Of a stretch of DNA of 64,000 nt, positions 1-13,482 are shown in pieces. The DNA comes from Epiperipatus broadwayi (taxonomy: Eukaryota > Onychophora > Udeonychophora > Euonychophora > Peripatidae). The translations under genes were made by a program, and so were the position numbers. Location: the NCBI GenBank assembly GCA_028023455.1, contig JAQFVV010012979.1:186001-250000 (forward strand), given 5' to 3'. The first letter of the stretch is position 1. Each line of letters opens with the position of its first letter. Under the pieces are notes generated by a model. The model was not told the origin of the DNA. It made no database searches and saw only the letters and a program-made list of their open reading frames with translations.

Positions 1-574
1 CATTTTTTTTGAACAATCAATGGGATAAATTTTCTTCATGCCAAAGAAAATTTTAAGTATGTCTTTCGAATGCAATACAACTTAACAAAACATACTTTTC
101 ACATATGATTCTATATATTTTAAAATATTGAGTGACCAATAATATAAGACCCAGTTATATTGGGCTTCAAAAGTATATAATATATAACCTTGAAGCCCAT
201 TATAACGGGATCAATTTTGATACTATATATAATAAGATTGGTAGAATCATATCTACATGTAGAATAACATTGTAACATTGATTCAGCATGATACCACTAT
301 AAGGTTTCTGACCCCATGTAATCTAATAATGGCAATCTATATAATATTGAACTGATCAATGCTAGAGAAGCATTTGTAAAGATATGATTTAAAAGATTAA
401 ATACTTTTATTAAAAACTTTGTAATGGCATTGCATTGTTTATTTACATTCTTTATATTCCAATGGTAATGTTTGATGAAAAAAACCCAACTAACTTCTTG
501 CAAGATATATGTTTCTGTCAACCAAACCTGATACCATTAATAGTTTGGAAAATAGACTAAAATTCCAACAAACA
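1..574. other. AT-rich non-coding DNA
   Basis: No gene is recognised. Short open frames here have AT-driven composition and no recognisable domain. A short inverted repeat around 153-212 brings together 'cccagttatattgggcttca' and its near complement, giving a small hairpin centred on a TA-rich loop. Nothing else is supported. Confidence 0.6.
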
Positions 575-982
575 TACCATCCCTTGTATATGTATTAAAT
601 GGATTATGTCCTGCACATGAGGGGTCAGATTGCCCTTAGGTCAACATAGGTGTGACAATAATCTCAGCCTCAGGGTGGCCTTTGAGCATTCCATCATCAG
701 ATTTTCAATTGGATGGATGGTTGAAGAGTTGGAGAGTGGAGTAGATTGAAGCCTGTCCATTAAAGTATGAGGTTTGGCTATCTTAATTTATATCTGAGCA
801 CTTGTAGCATATATGTGTAGAGATGGTAATCTGGACCAATTGATGATTGCTGGTTTAGTATGAAATATGAATATTGGTGATTATTTATCTTTTCAATATA
901 CATGTGTTTAAGTGTATCAGTATTATGAGATAGTGTGGAGAGTGGTGGGCTGTGTGAACGTCTGTGCTCATATAATTATTTA
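575..982 (+). repeat. Interspersed repeat family A, single arm
   Basis: First of at least seven related copies in the window. The strand is defined so that the copy ends with a 'gtctgtgctcatata'-like terminus. Recognisable blocks include 'ccatcatcagattttcaatt', 'gtagattgaagcctgtccat' and 'ctggaccaattgatgattgc'. Other copies lie near 5361-5953, 12969-13482, 15527-16312, 17604-18322, 26499-27112 and 50411-50785, and in four of those the sequence is present as an inverted pair. No coding motif or transposase is visible, so the class (SINE, LINE tail, MITE) is undetermined. Confidence 0.75.
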
Positions 983-1565
983 TTTATAAATTCTATTATT
1001 AATTTCATTTATTAGTTATATGAATTTTATGCACAGATAATATGTATACACTGATATAATATATATTCTTATATGATTCTGAACAGATGTTAAACTCATT
1101 GTATAAACTCATGATCACAAGTAATTGTTATTACAGTTTTAAGATTTAATAACCTGGCAAATAGGTGGTGGTAATATTAGAGACAAAGATGGATGATTCT
1201 AGAAATTAGTTTAATAACTGACTGCTATAATTACCTTTAGGCATATCACAGATAAGTAACTTAAATAATACCGAAAATATAAAATACAGGAAATAACATC
1301 TTTATTCATTAATCTGTGGAAAACTAACAAAAACACGTACCAGATATATGCAAATGGTATGAATAAGTTTTTACAATTTGCTACTGCTCAGAGTAAATGT
1401 GTAATGCATAAGAGTGATCTGCTATGTATCACATCAAGACACATATGAAAGCAAAACAAATAATATATTAGGAAGTTCCATCTATCACATACTATTGCAC
1501 TAGATAAAATAATGAATGTAAGAGACTTGCAATCACAAATGGTATTATAATCATATAAAGTAAAT
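983..1565. other. AT-rich non-coding DNA
   Basis: No gene, repeat or regulatory site is recognised between the family A arm and the SINE that follows. Confidence 0.5.
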
Positions 1566-1692
1566 AAAGTAAGCAAAGTCAATCATTGTTAGCCAAGTGG
1601 TCACCATAGCCTTTTGCAAACAAGCAGTTGATTGTTATGGGTTTACCTCCCGGCCGATGCTATGTCATATGCAAAAAAAAAAAGTAAGCAAA
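1566..1692 (+). mobile_element. tRNA-derived SINE with 12-bp target-site duplication
   Basis: The body (1578-1680) starts with an A-box-like 'gttagccaagtggtcaccat' and ends 'ctcccggccgatgctatg' followed by an A-tail. It is bounded by perfect 12-bp direct repeats 'aaagtaagcaaa' at 1566-1577 and 1681-1692, the signature of LINE-mediated retroposition. Three other copies of the same family, recognised by the 'cggccgatgcta' block, lie at 28039-28138, 32837-32954 (minus) and 56003-56070. The B-box is degenerate in this copy. It is transcribed, if at all, by RNA polymerase III. Family name not assigned. Confidence 0.85.
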
Positions 1693-3213
1693 TATGTCAC
1701 ATTCTGAGACAAAGCCAGCCTAAATTAAGGCAGCTAACTTCAGTGAATACTCTAAATCATCTTTTCTTGAGTCTGGAATGATGGCTTACATAAAACAGAA
1801 CTATTCATATGCAATCAATGACGATTTTAATGTAGTCTATCTATGCAGATAGATTGAATTCCATTCAGAATTTGTTAAATGACAGGTTTAAAATGTTGCT
1901 TATACTTTGAATGAAGGGGGAATGAGAGGTTTAATTGAAATTATGAATTGTATGCATGCCCAGAGATTACTATAATAAACTTTAATTGCTTTATATGAAA
2001 TTATCTGCAATTAAATTGTGGCTTCATAAAGACAACAAAACAATAATCTCATGCCATATAAGCAGATTTAACAAGCAATTACTGACTAAAACATTTTTTT
2101 AGAGAGGAGATAAATAACAGTAATGCTAGACTTTTATAATATTATTTTAAAGTTCATACCTATTTCTGTCAGCAGTAAAAGTTTGAGTTAATTCTTTAGG
2201 TACTAGTATATTTAAGCAGACCTTGTCTGTTGAATCATATCTATGGTGATGGAGGTTTTGATCATTATTCAAAATTCATGAGGTACCTCCAGTGTTACTT
2301 TATTCATTGCTTGATTGCTGATTTCTCCCTGAATCTTTGGACATTTGAAGTTTATTCATATACAGCATAAACATACTAGACACAATGTTCATTAATTGAT
2401 GATTTTCTTTTCTGGACTCAGTGATGGACTATATATTGCATTCTGCCAACTGGTCAGAGTGAAGCAGATGATGGCTTCTCTACTCCTGCATGACAATGGA
2501 AAATAAAACATGAATAAACACAAATAGCTGGATAAGATTAGCTGGCTTACTTAAAGCACATAGTGGAATAAGCAAAATAAGAATAAGAATCAGTTTACAA
2601 TCCTACTTCATATCTTTTTGATGTGGCTTATCAGCAAAAATAGGATCTGTCAGTAGTTGCTTCAATACTTCAATCCATTGGTTGTAGATAATGTGTGACC
2701 TCATTTTGATTCACAATTCAATTTACCCAATCATATCATTTACAAATTTTTATATTCGAAAGGGATTAATAAAATAAGAGCATAAATTATGTCAGATATT
2801 TACCTCCTTATTTAATTAATTTGTCTACAAGCATTTTAATTACTTTTTCTAAGAATTTCATTTCCACTTTCTAATTGTTAATAAAAAACATATTTTGTTT
2901 TAACATACTTTTAAAATAAATTTATCATTAATTATACTGTATACATTTATCTGTGCATATAAATTATATCTTTAATTTTTTTTAAATTACAGAGCATAAA
3001 GCGTATATAAATATCACTTCAATATATGGTTGTTATTTGCTCTCTCCAAATTTTGTGATGTTTCGTGCAGCTATGTTAGATGAACTAAATATTCATTTTG
3101 TCAATAAAACATTACACCAACAGTAGGTAAGAAATCAGTTGAGACTTCTACAAATATAGCTACTCATTTGCTTTTAAATCTGCTCACATATGTTGAACAT
3201 GCTCTTAAATTTT
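1693..3213. other. AT-rich non-coding DNA
   Basis: Nothing coding is recognised. A few moderately less AT-rich patches exist (around 2400-2500) but no motif or repeat partner was found. Confidence 0.5.
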
Positions 3214-3227
3214 AAAACAAAATTTAG

Positions 3228-3261
<34 letters not shown>

Positions 3262-3275
3262 CTAAATTTTGTTTT
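3214..3275. repeat. Perfect palindrome centred on (TA)n
   Basis: The arm 'aaaacaaaatttagcac' is followed by a (TA)n run and then the exact complement 'gtgctaaattttgtttt'. The unique-sequence arms prove a true inverted repeat rather than merely a self-complementary microsatellite. The same architecture recurs at 15883-16003 and 16548-16640. Confidence 0.9.
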
Positions 3276-3388
3276 ATATATTTATATATATATATATATC
3301 AGTATTATATGTAAGAAACATCAATTTTATTCAAATTATAGTGTGACACCATTCTCAATACTTATTTATATATTTCCAAGTAAAAGCT

Positions 3389-3530
3389 TGTAGATAGATA
3401 AATGAATAGATGGATAGATAGATAAATGAACAGATTAGTGAATATATAGATGGATAGATAGGTAGATAGACAAACAAAGAAATGAATAAACAAATAGATA
3501 AGCAAGAGAGACAGAGGAAAAGAAATGGAA
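3389..3530 (+). repeat. Degenerate GATA-type simple repeat
   Basis: An interrupted run of gata/gaat tetranucleotides ('gatagataaatgaataga') grading into a purine-rich tail. It is much more decayed than the GATA arrays at 57169-57679. Confidence 0.8.
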
Positions 3531-5360
3531 AAAAGAATGAGAGGCAGAGAATATATGAATTATGCTCACTATTAAACCATATTTAATAAAAATACTTATT
3601 TTACTTTTAATCCAATCTCATCCTACCCAAAATGTGTTTTGCTTGGACAAATCTTGATTATATACAAAGAATTAGTATAAAAATTAGTTGATTATTTACA
3701 AATACTTAATGTAAAAATCACATCCATTAGAATTTTATTTATGGACTTATCTGATATTTGTATTACATGAGCTCATTGAGATAATCTTCATTTAGCAGCA
3801 GTATTTTTTTTGCAAGAAATTTTATGCATGTTTTTTTTTTTTTTTTTGCGGAATTGTAAATTGTCTCAGATAATTCTCAGTTTTTTAGGAAGGAATACTT
3901 TTATATTTACTACTATAAATGATCTTTCAGTAATTAGCATATTCTTTGTAAGTTTATACATATTCCCTCCTAAGATTTATCAGTATTGTATCACTTTCTT
4001 GAGTTATATATTGCATGTAACATATTTTAAAACAATATATAATTTTAAAATGTGTGATATGTAACTATTACATCACTATTAATATTTTCAACTTTAGTCT
4101 CTGGACTACTTTTTAACTTATAATAGACTTAAGCAAATTTTTTATATAATATGCAGTGATCAGCACAACAGGGCTGGCTCATCATCACATTTAATGTTAC
4201 ATAACTAAACTCATCTAAATGAAGTTACATTTTTTTACTAAGATACTAAAAGAATTTAGTACCTTCTTAAGTTGGTTCAGTAAAATCAATTCACATCTAG
4301 GGGATACAAATTATCTTTTACATACCTGACTATGATCAGTGATTAAATTTTCTAGAGTATGAATTCTCCATGATATTGGAATGTATTCATTCTACAAATA
4401 AAAATAACATTGATGTCTCAGGTCTATTTGTAGATATATCCCTATTGTAATACCTCAGTGTAATATTTGATGTTAAGATGTAACATCTGATTAAAAATAT
4501 ACTACCACAAAAAAAAATCCCACTGAATTCAATATATTGAAAATAAAAAAATAGTTAATAATCTGATTATATATTGTTTTGAATACACAAAATGCTAAAT
4601 TACACTTATTCATAGCTATTTCAATCAATCGTATTATCTGAATACTAACGATATCTTGTACATTAAAAAAAAAATCAAATTAAAATTCTATATCAGACTT
4701 TACTTTATTTGAGGCAGGCAAAATGTACTGATTAAATTGCAGCCCTGGCAATCTCAAAATCACTGTTTTAGTTAATTGAATCCACATGGTTTATTTGCTT
4801 TAGCGTTAATCATGTAGCATATAAATTTGATAATTGTGATTAAAAATTATATAGTTAATTGATTATTATTTTGAAGAAAAAATATAGGGTTGAGATTTTC
4901 TTTTTCCTTGGAAGAGCTATCTTTTAAAGATATTCACTGATATTCTTATTTAATATAATCTACCCGTCTACTTAATGTACTCATCTACCTACTTACTCAT
5001 CTATTTATTCACCCATCTATCTATAAAATCTACTTTCTTATTTCTCTTTTCCACTTTCTCTCTCTTTATTTAGCCAAAATGTTCAGTACAATATTTCTTT
5101 TAATTACACATGGACCCAGAAAAATGAATAATCAATTTTGAAATTCAGGAGACATTATAAGTAGCAGAGTTAAACTGTACTCTGGAGATCATCAACTCTT
5201 GAATATATCCTTCTAATAAAGAAGTTTCAATATTAGGCTCAGTGATCATGTCATACATTTTAAAGTAGATTCTGAATTCTTTTGGTAGATCTTTTAATGG
5301 GGACAAAGTAAAAATGAGTCAACACTTGTTTGTACTGAACTTATTGTAATTAGAAGATAT
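3531..5360. other. AT-rich non-coding DNA with small simple repeats
   Basis: No gene is recognised. It holds a poly-T run near 3831-3847 and an imperfect CTAT/CATC repeat near 4965-5035. Open frames here are phenylalanine- and isoleucine-rich shadows of T-rich sequence. Confidence 0.5.
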
Positions 5361-5950
5361 TTGAACTCAGACTTTCAAGCTACTAAATCTTATACAACTG
5401 ATACAGATGACTATAAACATGTGAAAAAGGTAAATGATCTGCAATATATGTATTTTGTGCTAAACCAGTACTCATCAGTTGGTCCAGATCATCATCTCCC
5501 TTACAGATCTATAAGCAGAACTCAGTGTATATTAAGATAGCAATTCCTCAAACTTTAATCAACAGTCTTCAATCTTCTCCAATTTCCAACTCTTCAACCA
5601 TCCAGATTATTGATAATTTGATGATGGAACACTCAAAGCCCTTGTTGACAATATTATTGGCATCATCAAGATCTTTGAGTGTTTCATCATCAGATTAGCA
5701 GTGATATGGATGGCAAAAAGTTAGAGAATAGAGAAGATTGTAGCCTGTCCATTAAAGTTTGGTGATTTGCTATTTTAATATAAAATGAGCTAACCATATA
5801 TATGTGAGGGAGATGATGATCTGGACCAACTGATAAGTGCTCGTTTAGCACAAAATACATACATTGGAGATCATTTATCTTTTTTATATGTATGTAATCA
5901 TGTGCATCAGTTGTATAAGATTGAGTGGATACCTATTGGTAGTTTGAAAC

Positions 5951-5953
<3 letters not shown>
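5361..5953. repeat. Family A foldback (inverted pair)
   Basis: The left arm (about 5361-5648) is a family A copy on the minus strand and the right arm (about 5671-5953) is a copy on the plus strand, separated by a short centre. Matching blocks include 'cagttggtccagatcatcat' on the left against 'gatgatgatctggaccaact' on the right. The outer ends read 'ttgaactcagactttcaag' and the complement-like 'tagtttgaaac'. The right end runs directly into a (TA)n(TG)n microsatellite. Confidence 0.85.

Positions 5954-6017
<64 letters not shown>
5954..6017. repeat. (TA)n(TG)n microsatellite
   Basis: An uninterrupted AT run followed by a GT run, abutting the right end of a family A foldback. Other family A copies (18322, 50785) also end close to TA or CA repeats, so the microsatellite may have grown from the element's own tail. 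Confidence 0.95.
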
Positions 6018-6018
<1 letters not shown>

Positions 6019-8214
6019 TTTATTTGATAGTTGATAAAATTAATCAACCTGGAAAAAAGACATCGATTTTTTTTATTGCAATACCACCATAATTATATAA
6101 TATCTTATCCCAAACCTCAATAAACTAGGACATTCACTGCCATATTTTAGTATCAATGCCTCTGAAAATTGACTCAACTTTTATATTTCAGCTATTTAAG
6201 TAAAGAGTTTGTACCAAGTTGAACAAAAATGTAGTGAATGATTTCAATTTTATTATCAAAATCTTTTACACTAATAATGGCAAATCTTATTTAACTGCTA
6301 TATTACCCATTTTAAAAACTCAACCCATTTATTAAAATCTGTGTACTTCAGAGTAAATGTAGCTTCTGTTTATTATTTTTCCCAATTACATAACTAATAA
6401 AGTTTTCCTAGTGACTTCATTTAATTTCAATCTTGCTATTACTTCTCAATTTCATAAAGCATATCCTCAACAATTCACTTAACATCTATAGTGAGTTCAA
6501 CTGAAAGTCATATTTGTAAACTGTTTCATTTGATAATATTTGACTGAATAAGTTTTACCATAATTTGATGGTCAAAATATCTATATAATTGCTTGTTTTT
6601 AATATTTTTATGTTGGCTAGGCTACCATCTTTTAATTAAGCACTATCTTAATGAATTATAGGAATATCAATATAAAAAAAAAGGTAAGAGCTATTTGGTA
6701 AAAGAACTTGCCAATTATTCGGAATACAGAATTTACTGTATTCTAGCTAAATGCCAATTTTTAATTAACTCTATTCCAATTAATAATAATATGAATAATA
6801 TTTCTGTAATATAATTTTTTACTATATCACTTTCATAAGTCTTTGGTCATATATTTATGATTACATACTTCTACAAACTGTTAAAAGTAGATAGAAATCA
6901 GTCCCTACCTTATGTAAGAGTGGCTTAGTGAAAATTACACTACAGAAATATTATTCATTATTGGATAATTTCTAGTCTAATAAATGATTAGTAAAAATTA
7001 TTAATGTAATAATATGAACTTATGACTATATTGACAAGGTCATTAGTAACCAAGTTAGTTATTCAATGAATTTCTAAGACTTCTGTATGATCAAAGCATT
7101 ATAGGTAACATTCTATATAAGTTAATTATCATTAATATAAGCATCTTGGCTTAAACTGAATTCTTGAGATTTTAAAAATGCATCACATTGCAAATTATGT
7201 AGATTAGTTTTTTTTAGTGTTGAATCTAGACTTTTTATGCCAAATTCTTATTTTAAACTTATTAAAAATCACAATTCCTTGCTATTTACTATTTTGTACC
7301 AAAAGATTTATCAATCTTTTATAAGTTAATTAAATATCTGCATTAATAACAATAATTCACTCCGTATCATCTACTCTAAAACTATGTTTGTAAAAATGGA
7401 AGAGGGCAATACCAACCATGTCTTCAAACATTGTATATCTTTTTTATCATGCACTAATATAATTTATTGATCTTCACATAGTATAAATAAATTAATAGCT
7501 TACTTAAATTTTATGTGATAACATATCTATTGACATTAGAAGTAATTTGCAGTCACTTACTTTAATATATATTATGATTAAATTTATTTCAAATAAATTT
7601 CACTACTTATGATTACAAATGTGCATTCGCTTGTACATTGTTATTAAATTTATTAAATGTTTACAGCCTCACAACAAAGTTATATTCATCCATGAAGAAT
7701 AAAATTCCATGCTAGATGATTCATATTGAGGACTTTCATCACATTTGTTAATGTTTACATCTATAAAATTATATTTCTGCATATGGTTTGAACAATCTTT
7801 AACATCTGAAAATTAGATGTGCACAATTATTAATACTCTCTTTTCTACACATGTAATTTTTTGCTGTCAAATTTCTGTCAGGTGAACAAGTCTCTTAAAT
7901 ACATCAAAATATCTTTTTTTTTCTTTTTGTAGTAATCTCATTTATCAATAACTCTATGTTTTATTTTTTTTTTTAAAAAATCAGAAAGTCAAATTACTAC
8001 CTATTTGAATCGCATGTTGTAGAGTTTATGCTATGCAGTGATAAATTTGCATAATTAGTAAAAAAAATTAGCAACATGTTTTGATTATTACACAATCTTA
8101 AAATGTTTTTAAATGTAATTATTATTCAGAAATATTACCAAAATCACACTTTTCTTTATTTTGCTGTAATATCCATAAATACAATTTATCCAAACCACTT
8201 CAAACACTTTTTAG
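6018..8214. other. AT-rich non-coding DNA
   Basis: About 2.2 kb with no recognisable gene, repeat copy or regulatory site. Only short homopolymer and AT runs are seen. Confidence 0.5.
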
Positions 8215-8291
8215 CAAAACTCTTTATTTGTACATATATACATACATTTACATTTTGACTGTCCTGCAGTCTTCTTCAGAGCCAGTTCAGT
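8215..8291 (-). repeat. Hammerhead-like repeat fragment (family C)
   Basis: On the minus strand it reads 'ggctctgaagaagactgcag' then 'gacagtcaaaatg'. This fits the pattern CUGANGA, a short stem (gactg with cagtc), then an A-rich core, related to copies at 33721-33826 and 60355-60470. The invariant GAAA is AAAA here, so any ribozyme would be dead. The rest of the element is not recognisable. Confidence 0.5.
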
Positions 8292-9180
8292 TTAATTTCT
8301 TAAAAAATGTATTTGTAATTATTATTGTTTATTTTTATAGTCATTATAAACTCACTTAACTCAATCATTCATTATTTACAGCTATTGATGTTGTTGTTTT
8401 TTGTAGTCACATGTACAAATTGGGTAAACAACTTACAATAATTATACTGATATTGAATATTAATACCATACATAAAATAAATCAAAATAAGAAAAAACTA
8501 ACTGCCACTTTTTTTTGTTAACTTAGAGATGATAATCATAATTTATGACTTATTGAAAGATGCTGATAACTGTAAAACTTTGCTTGTTAATTATAGCAAT
8601 GTAAAACAACTAACAAGAGTCATATCTATTTGAAAGTGCATAATCCTCATCAATTTATGAGTTGTAGTAAAAAAAAGATAAACAAAGTGTATAATAAAGA
8701 TTATAATTTAAAAAACATGGCAGTGTTTTTAGACACATTTTTTATATCCAGATATTATTACATTGTCATTATTTTAAATTTATATGTTATTTTAACATTG
8801 TAGTGTACATAATATCAAATAAATTACCATATTAAAACTAATAATTTATTAAATAAATATTAACAGTATTAAAACTAATAACACTAGCCAATAGGATTTT
8901 GCAATAAAATAGAAAACAGATTATTTTAATAGAAATTGATATCCTGAGTTCAAAAATGATGTGAATCATTTCATTTAACATCTACTTGTGGTGCCATTCT
9001 ATTTTTTCAATAACTACAGGTGTAAGATGTAACACTTAGAAGTGTTCTCTCACATCTCTCTTTATAATATAATTATATAACTTTAGTTGTGATTGTTTTT
9101 GTACATCTGATTATTTAATGTATATTGCAGTTATATAAACTGTTGTATTGCTTTTGAGTTTTGAGGTACAATCATAACAA
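8292..9180. other. AT-rich non-coding DNA
   Basis: No gene or repeat partner is recognised. Nothing to report beyond poly-A and poly-T runs. Confidence 0.5.
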
Positions 9181-9435
9181 ATACCCACTAAATATGAAAT
9201 AAGAAGACTGCAATGGAAGTTTAGCTGTAAATAAGAAGCCAGATGCTTCTCTCAGGGTTTAAACCACATCCCTATCTTATTCAGTTAAAAATGGCAGGCT
9301 GATCTTCCTTCTCAAGATTATCTATAAGTTGTGCTTAAGGCATGACCCAAGACATTCATGTTTTGTGTTTTTTTTTCTTTCATTTGTATCATGCATACAT
9401 TACTGTGAATATAAAAGCTATGTTTTTAAAACACA

Positions 9436-9526
9436 ATGGCTAATGTATCAGTGTTGCACAGAAGACAGTGTATACAAAGTCCTTCAGAGGGCACTCAAAA
9501 ACTTGAAGGACACAAATTGTACATGA
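9436..9526 (+). other. Weak candidate terminal exon
   Basis: A block at 9180-9680 is visibly less AT-rich than its surroundings. In it an open frame ends with residues reading EDSVYKVLQRALKNLKD before a stop at 9524-9526. An acceptor-like 'taatgtatcag' precedes it, and AATAAA-like signals follow near 9945. The residue composition is more protein-like than the phenylalanine-rich frames elsewhere. No family is recognised and the frame is short, so chance is a serious alternative. Confidence 0.15.
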
Positions 9527-10317
9527 CAGGGGAAACGGCAACCAATGCACATTTCCCAAGGAATGTAATGTAAGCTTCACTTCATGCACTATTTATTTTG
9601 CTTGTTAAATGGGTTGTGTGTGTTACACCTTTTCTGCATGTGTAATTTTGTACTTAAAAACCAAAATCTTAGGATGAAATTGGCAATGTTTTGAAAAAAA
9701 AAATGTTTTAAATAGCAAAATACATTTTCATGACAGCAGAAACCCTTCATGAAATCTCAGTGACTTAATATCCCCTCTATGCAGCATTTTAGAGCATATT
9801 CAGCTGTATATTTCATCAAAGTCATAGTAATTTTAATATTTTTTTGGATTTATTAATTTTTTGATTTATTAAAAAGTAGCTTCCCTATATGTATGTATAT
9901 GCTACAGGCATTATTTTGTCCTTAAATATTCTTGATTACATTCTTAATAAACACATGTATGGATAATCCTGTAATATTTATTTCAAGTGGGACTAGTAAT
10001 TTAAATGGGTTACTGACACCACTGGTTTACAAGACACATTCATCACTTTGGTTTCACTGACTTAAATAAAAGTAAAAGCTACATATAAATCATGTTATTA
10101 TTTACAAAACAGCTTTAGCTTTTGTTTAATGTAGAAAAAAAAATAGATTGCATACTAACATTTATATGCAATATATCTAAGTCAATCAATAGTAACATAT
10201 CAAAAATTTTACATAATGACAAAATAATATTTTGTATTATTGCCAATTAACCAGCAAAGCAAATACATTTTTGAATTCAGTGCAACAAAATTAGTAAAAT
10301 CCCACTTATTTTGGTTT

Positions 10318-10404
10318 TTGGGGGTCATTTGTCTTTTATTATATCTTTATTTATATGAGTTTGAAAAGAATAGGGAAGTGCGGAGGTGTTTATTATATCT
10401 ATAA
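10318..10404 (+). repeat. Direct repeat, copy 1 of 2 (87 bp)
   Basis: Begins 'ttgggggtcatttgtctttt' and matches 10724-10810 with about three differences. The two copies bracket a 320-bp segment related to a repeat at 60200-60350. The neighbourhood of copy 2 resembles a diverged family A arm. Confidence 0.85.
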
Positions 10405-10723
10405 AGATATTACGTACGGGACAGAGAAAGATGAATAACTCTGTGTGTGTAAATTTTAAAAATCAGATATATTAATCTTTAACTGAGGTTTAAAGTTTAT
10501 ATCTGTGCTAGAGATAATCTCTAGTTTCGAAAATGATCAGTAATAATCATTATTGTATTTATCTGAAATGATGGCGTCAAAGATGTGAGTGGAGGGAGAT
10601 TGACAATGGTAAATTAAAATGTAACAATTTACTCTAGATAAATACTTTGCATATAATAGAGATATATATGAGAGATGGAGACCTGGGTCAACTGATGAGT
10701 GTTGGGTCAGCACGAAATGCATC
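10405..10723 (+). repeat. Segment between direct repeats, related to 60.2 kb repeat
   Basis: The stretch around 10470-10580 shares the order of blocks 'tttaaagtttatat', 'ataatctcta', 'tattgtatttatctgaa' and 'agattgaca' with 60200-60335. The right part (10676-10723), 'gggtcaactgatgagtgttg', is a diverged relative of the family A block 'ggaccaactgatgagtgctg'. It is therefore a composite of at least two old repeats. Confidence 0.6.
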
Positions 10724-10810
10724 TTGGGGGTCATTTGTCTTTTATTATATCTTTATTTATATGAATTTGAAAAGAATGGGGAAGTGTGGAGGTGTTTATT
10801 ATATCTATAA
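10724..10810 (+). repeat. Direct repeat, copy 2 of 2 (87 bp)
   Basis: Near-identical partner of 10318-10404. The high identity of the pair compared with the decay of the sequence between suggests a fairly recent local duplication or gene conversion. Confidence 0.85.
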
Positions 10811-12968
10811 AAAAGTTTTTATTTGCAGGCTAGTGTAATTTATTAAAAGCCCAATTGTTATATCCTAGCTATTTGTATAAATACAAGTTAAAGAAAATAA
10901 TCCATTGGGATTAACATATATTTAGAAATGCAAATAAGTATTTTGTACCAATGATTAAAAATATTTGTTTATTGAATATGCAAAATATATTTTATGGATT
11001 TAAAATTTAACTTAATTACTTTATCTAAGCATTATTCCAATCTTAAACAGGATCATTACTTTGTTGCTTTAATACGTTTATAGTAAACATGTACAAATTT
11101 GTCATATCGAGAACTTTATAATTTGGCAACTGTATATTCTTAGAACATTTATGTGAACTTCTTCTTTTCTTACATGTTTTTCTTTTTTCAAAATTTATCC
11201 AGACTAAGTACTTTTTTTCTATATAATCAATCATGGTGAAAAACAACAATAATATAAAGTATGGTTTCAAGACCCATATAAAATCTACTTTTCATCACCG
11301 TTAAAATCGAATTTTGTTTTTTTACAGAATATTATCTAATGAAGAAGTAATATGTTTTACAACTACTAATGAATATACCAACTATGCTAGATGATTGACT
11401 GTGGGCCAGTTATCTAGAATAAATTCTAAGAGTGCTTAGGATTTGAACCTAAATTCATGAACACGGCAGGAAGATGATAAGAGACATTTAAATGATTTTT
11501 ATACACGAAACATGTATATTTATTTATGCACAAACATACATTCTGTATTTAGGATTTTTTAAGATTTCAGACAGTCAATTTGCTTTAATTAATAACAAAT
11601 GAAAAAAAGAGATATTAATTGAATTAAGTAAAAAATCTTTTTTTTCCACGAAAAAATAGTTGCCATATGGAGTGTTGGTTATAACAATTAATCATAACAT
11701 TGTTATAGTTAAATTGCCTTGGGAAATATATTTATAAATGTTATCTTCTTCTGTATTGTTTATATTTTAAGACCTTTCTTAATGGAAAAGGATGATAAGA
11801 GTTCTATTGAAAAACAGAATGTCAAAAACGTGGAAGCTAACTATTACCTTTTTTAGTAAAAAAATACTAATGTAGCAATCAGCTAATAATTGTCACAAAC
11901 CCTGTAGGGTTTGATTAGAGCCATCTGGTTTCAGCTCCGAGAAATAATCCAAATCACAGTTGGACAACATTTCTTCTGTTTATGAGATGTAGCTTTTTTT
12001 TTTTTTCTATTACTGAGATAGAAACAGGAGAAAAAAATATATACCGCAACAAAAATAAATCAATAAAACGTCATTATCGGTATATTGCAAAATGTAAAAC
12101 ATATACAATTTCTTTTTTGTTATTAAATAAAACTTACAATATACTTTTCTACCCCCCCCCCCTTATATTTTATTCATTTAACCAATCATCTAAATTTGAA
12201 TCTATGAGGTTTTTCTTAAATTAGAATCTAAGGATTTTGGAATATATCTGCGTGATTCTTAGAAACAACTTTATTTTATTTGATATAGTCTCGCTAAATA
12301 AGCATTGCAGTCGTCAAAAAATGATAAACTTAATATTAACTTTACTTCAAGCATTTGTCTTTTCCTCTGCTCTTCAAATATTTATAGCTATTTCATTTCC
12401 TAAATTCATCAAACTTTTTTTTTTAAATTTTTATTTCATACCTTCTGCAGTTCCTCGCAGCATTTATCATGTTTTCCATAATTCCTATGACTTGAAATTA
12501 CATATCCAATCTAATTCTTCTTCTATTTAATAAATACATCTATAATAATTTTTTTCTATAGAAATGATGAAATTGAGCATTTATTTATTATAGCTAGCCA
12601 ATCATTGAATGTTTTATAATTATTGTGTCTCAAATATTAATTCCGATAACATTTTTTTTTTGCACATTATATAAGCATGAATAAAAATAACTTCTGAATT
12701 AAATCTTGTAATATTAAAAAGTTGTTCGATTGTTTGCCTCCATGGTATGACAAAAATTCAAAGATAGTAGTAATCGCTTGTAGTATTTCTATTTTGTCTT
12801 TGTATTTTGTAGAAGCAGTTTTAAAATTAAATCTATCTAGCAATATAGAAAAAATTATGCTGGCAGTGTTCAAGAATATTTGTAACATCTTATACAGCAT
12901 CTTTTTCTAAACTGAATAAGTTAATCAATACAATAAAATAAATTTGTTAATTAGCATTTAAATATAAG
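10811..12968. other. AT-rich non-coding DNA with one SINE-like remnant
   Basis: No gene is recognised. A C11 run lies near 12152. Around 11430-11490 the minus strand reads 'taggttcaaatcctaagc', a good RNA polymerase III B-box (GGTTCAAATCC), suggesting an old tRNA-derived SINE whose A-box and tail are not clear. Confidence 0.4.
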
Positions 12969-13482
12969 GATTTGGACTCAGATTTTCAAGCAACATTCAA
13001 CTATCCGCACTATCTCATACTACTGGTACACATGACCACACACATAGAAGATAAATAATCACCAATAGATGTATTTCATGCTGAACCAGCACTCATCAGT
13101 TGGTCCAGATTATCATCTACCACACTCACATATAATCAGTGCTCAGTTTACATTAAGATAGCAAATCCCTATACTTTAATGAACAGACTTCAATCTATCC
13201 TAACCTCCAACTCTTCAGCCATCCATACCATTAAAAATCTGATGATAGAATGCCTAAATTCCATGCTGATACCAATATTGGTGTTATGCCCATGTTGACC
13301 TCAAGTCACTCTGACTCTTCATGTATAGGACAGTATCCATTTAATTACATAAAAGAGGGATAGGAATGCAGCCTTCTGCCTATCCCTCTTCTATGTATTT
13401 AAATGGATACCATCTTATACATGAGGGGTCAGAGTGATTTGAGATCAACATGGGCATATTGGAATCAGCATGAGATTTGGGC
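12969..13482. repeat. Family A foldback, asymmetric
   Basis: The left arm (12969-13364) is a nearly full family A copy on the minus strand. The right arm (13379-13482) is a shortened plus copy matching only the inner part of the left arm. The centre is a sharp hairpin, 'agagggatagg' against 'cctatccctct'. The right arm stops at 'gcagtgaatc', well before the usual outer terminus. Confidence 0.85.
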
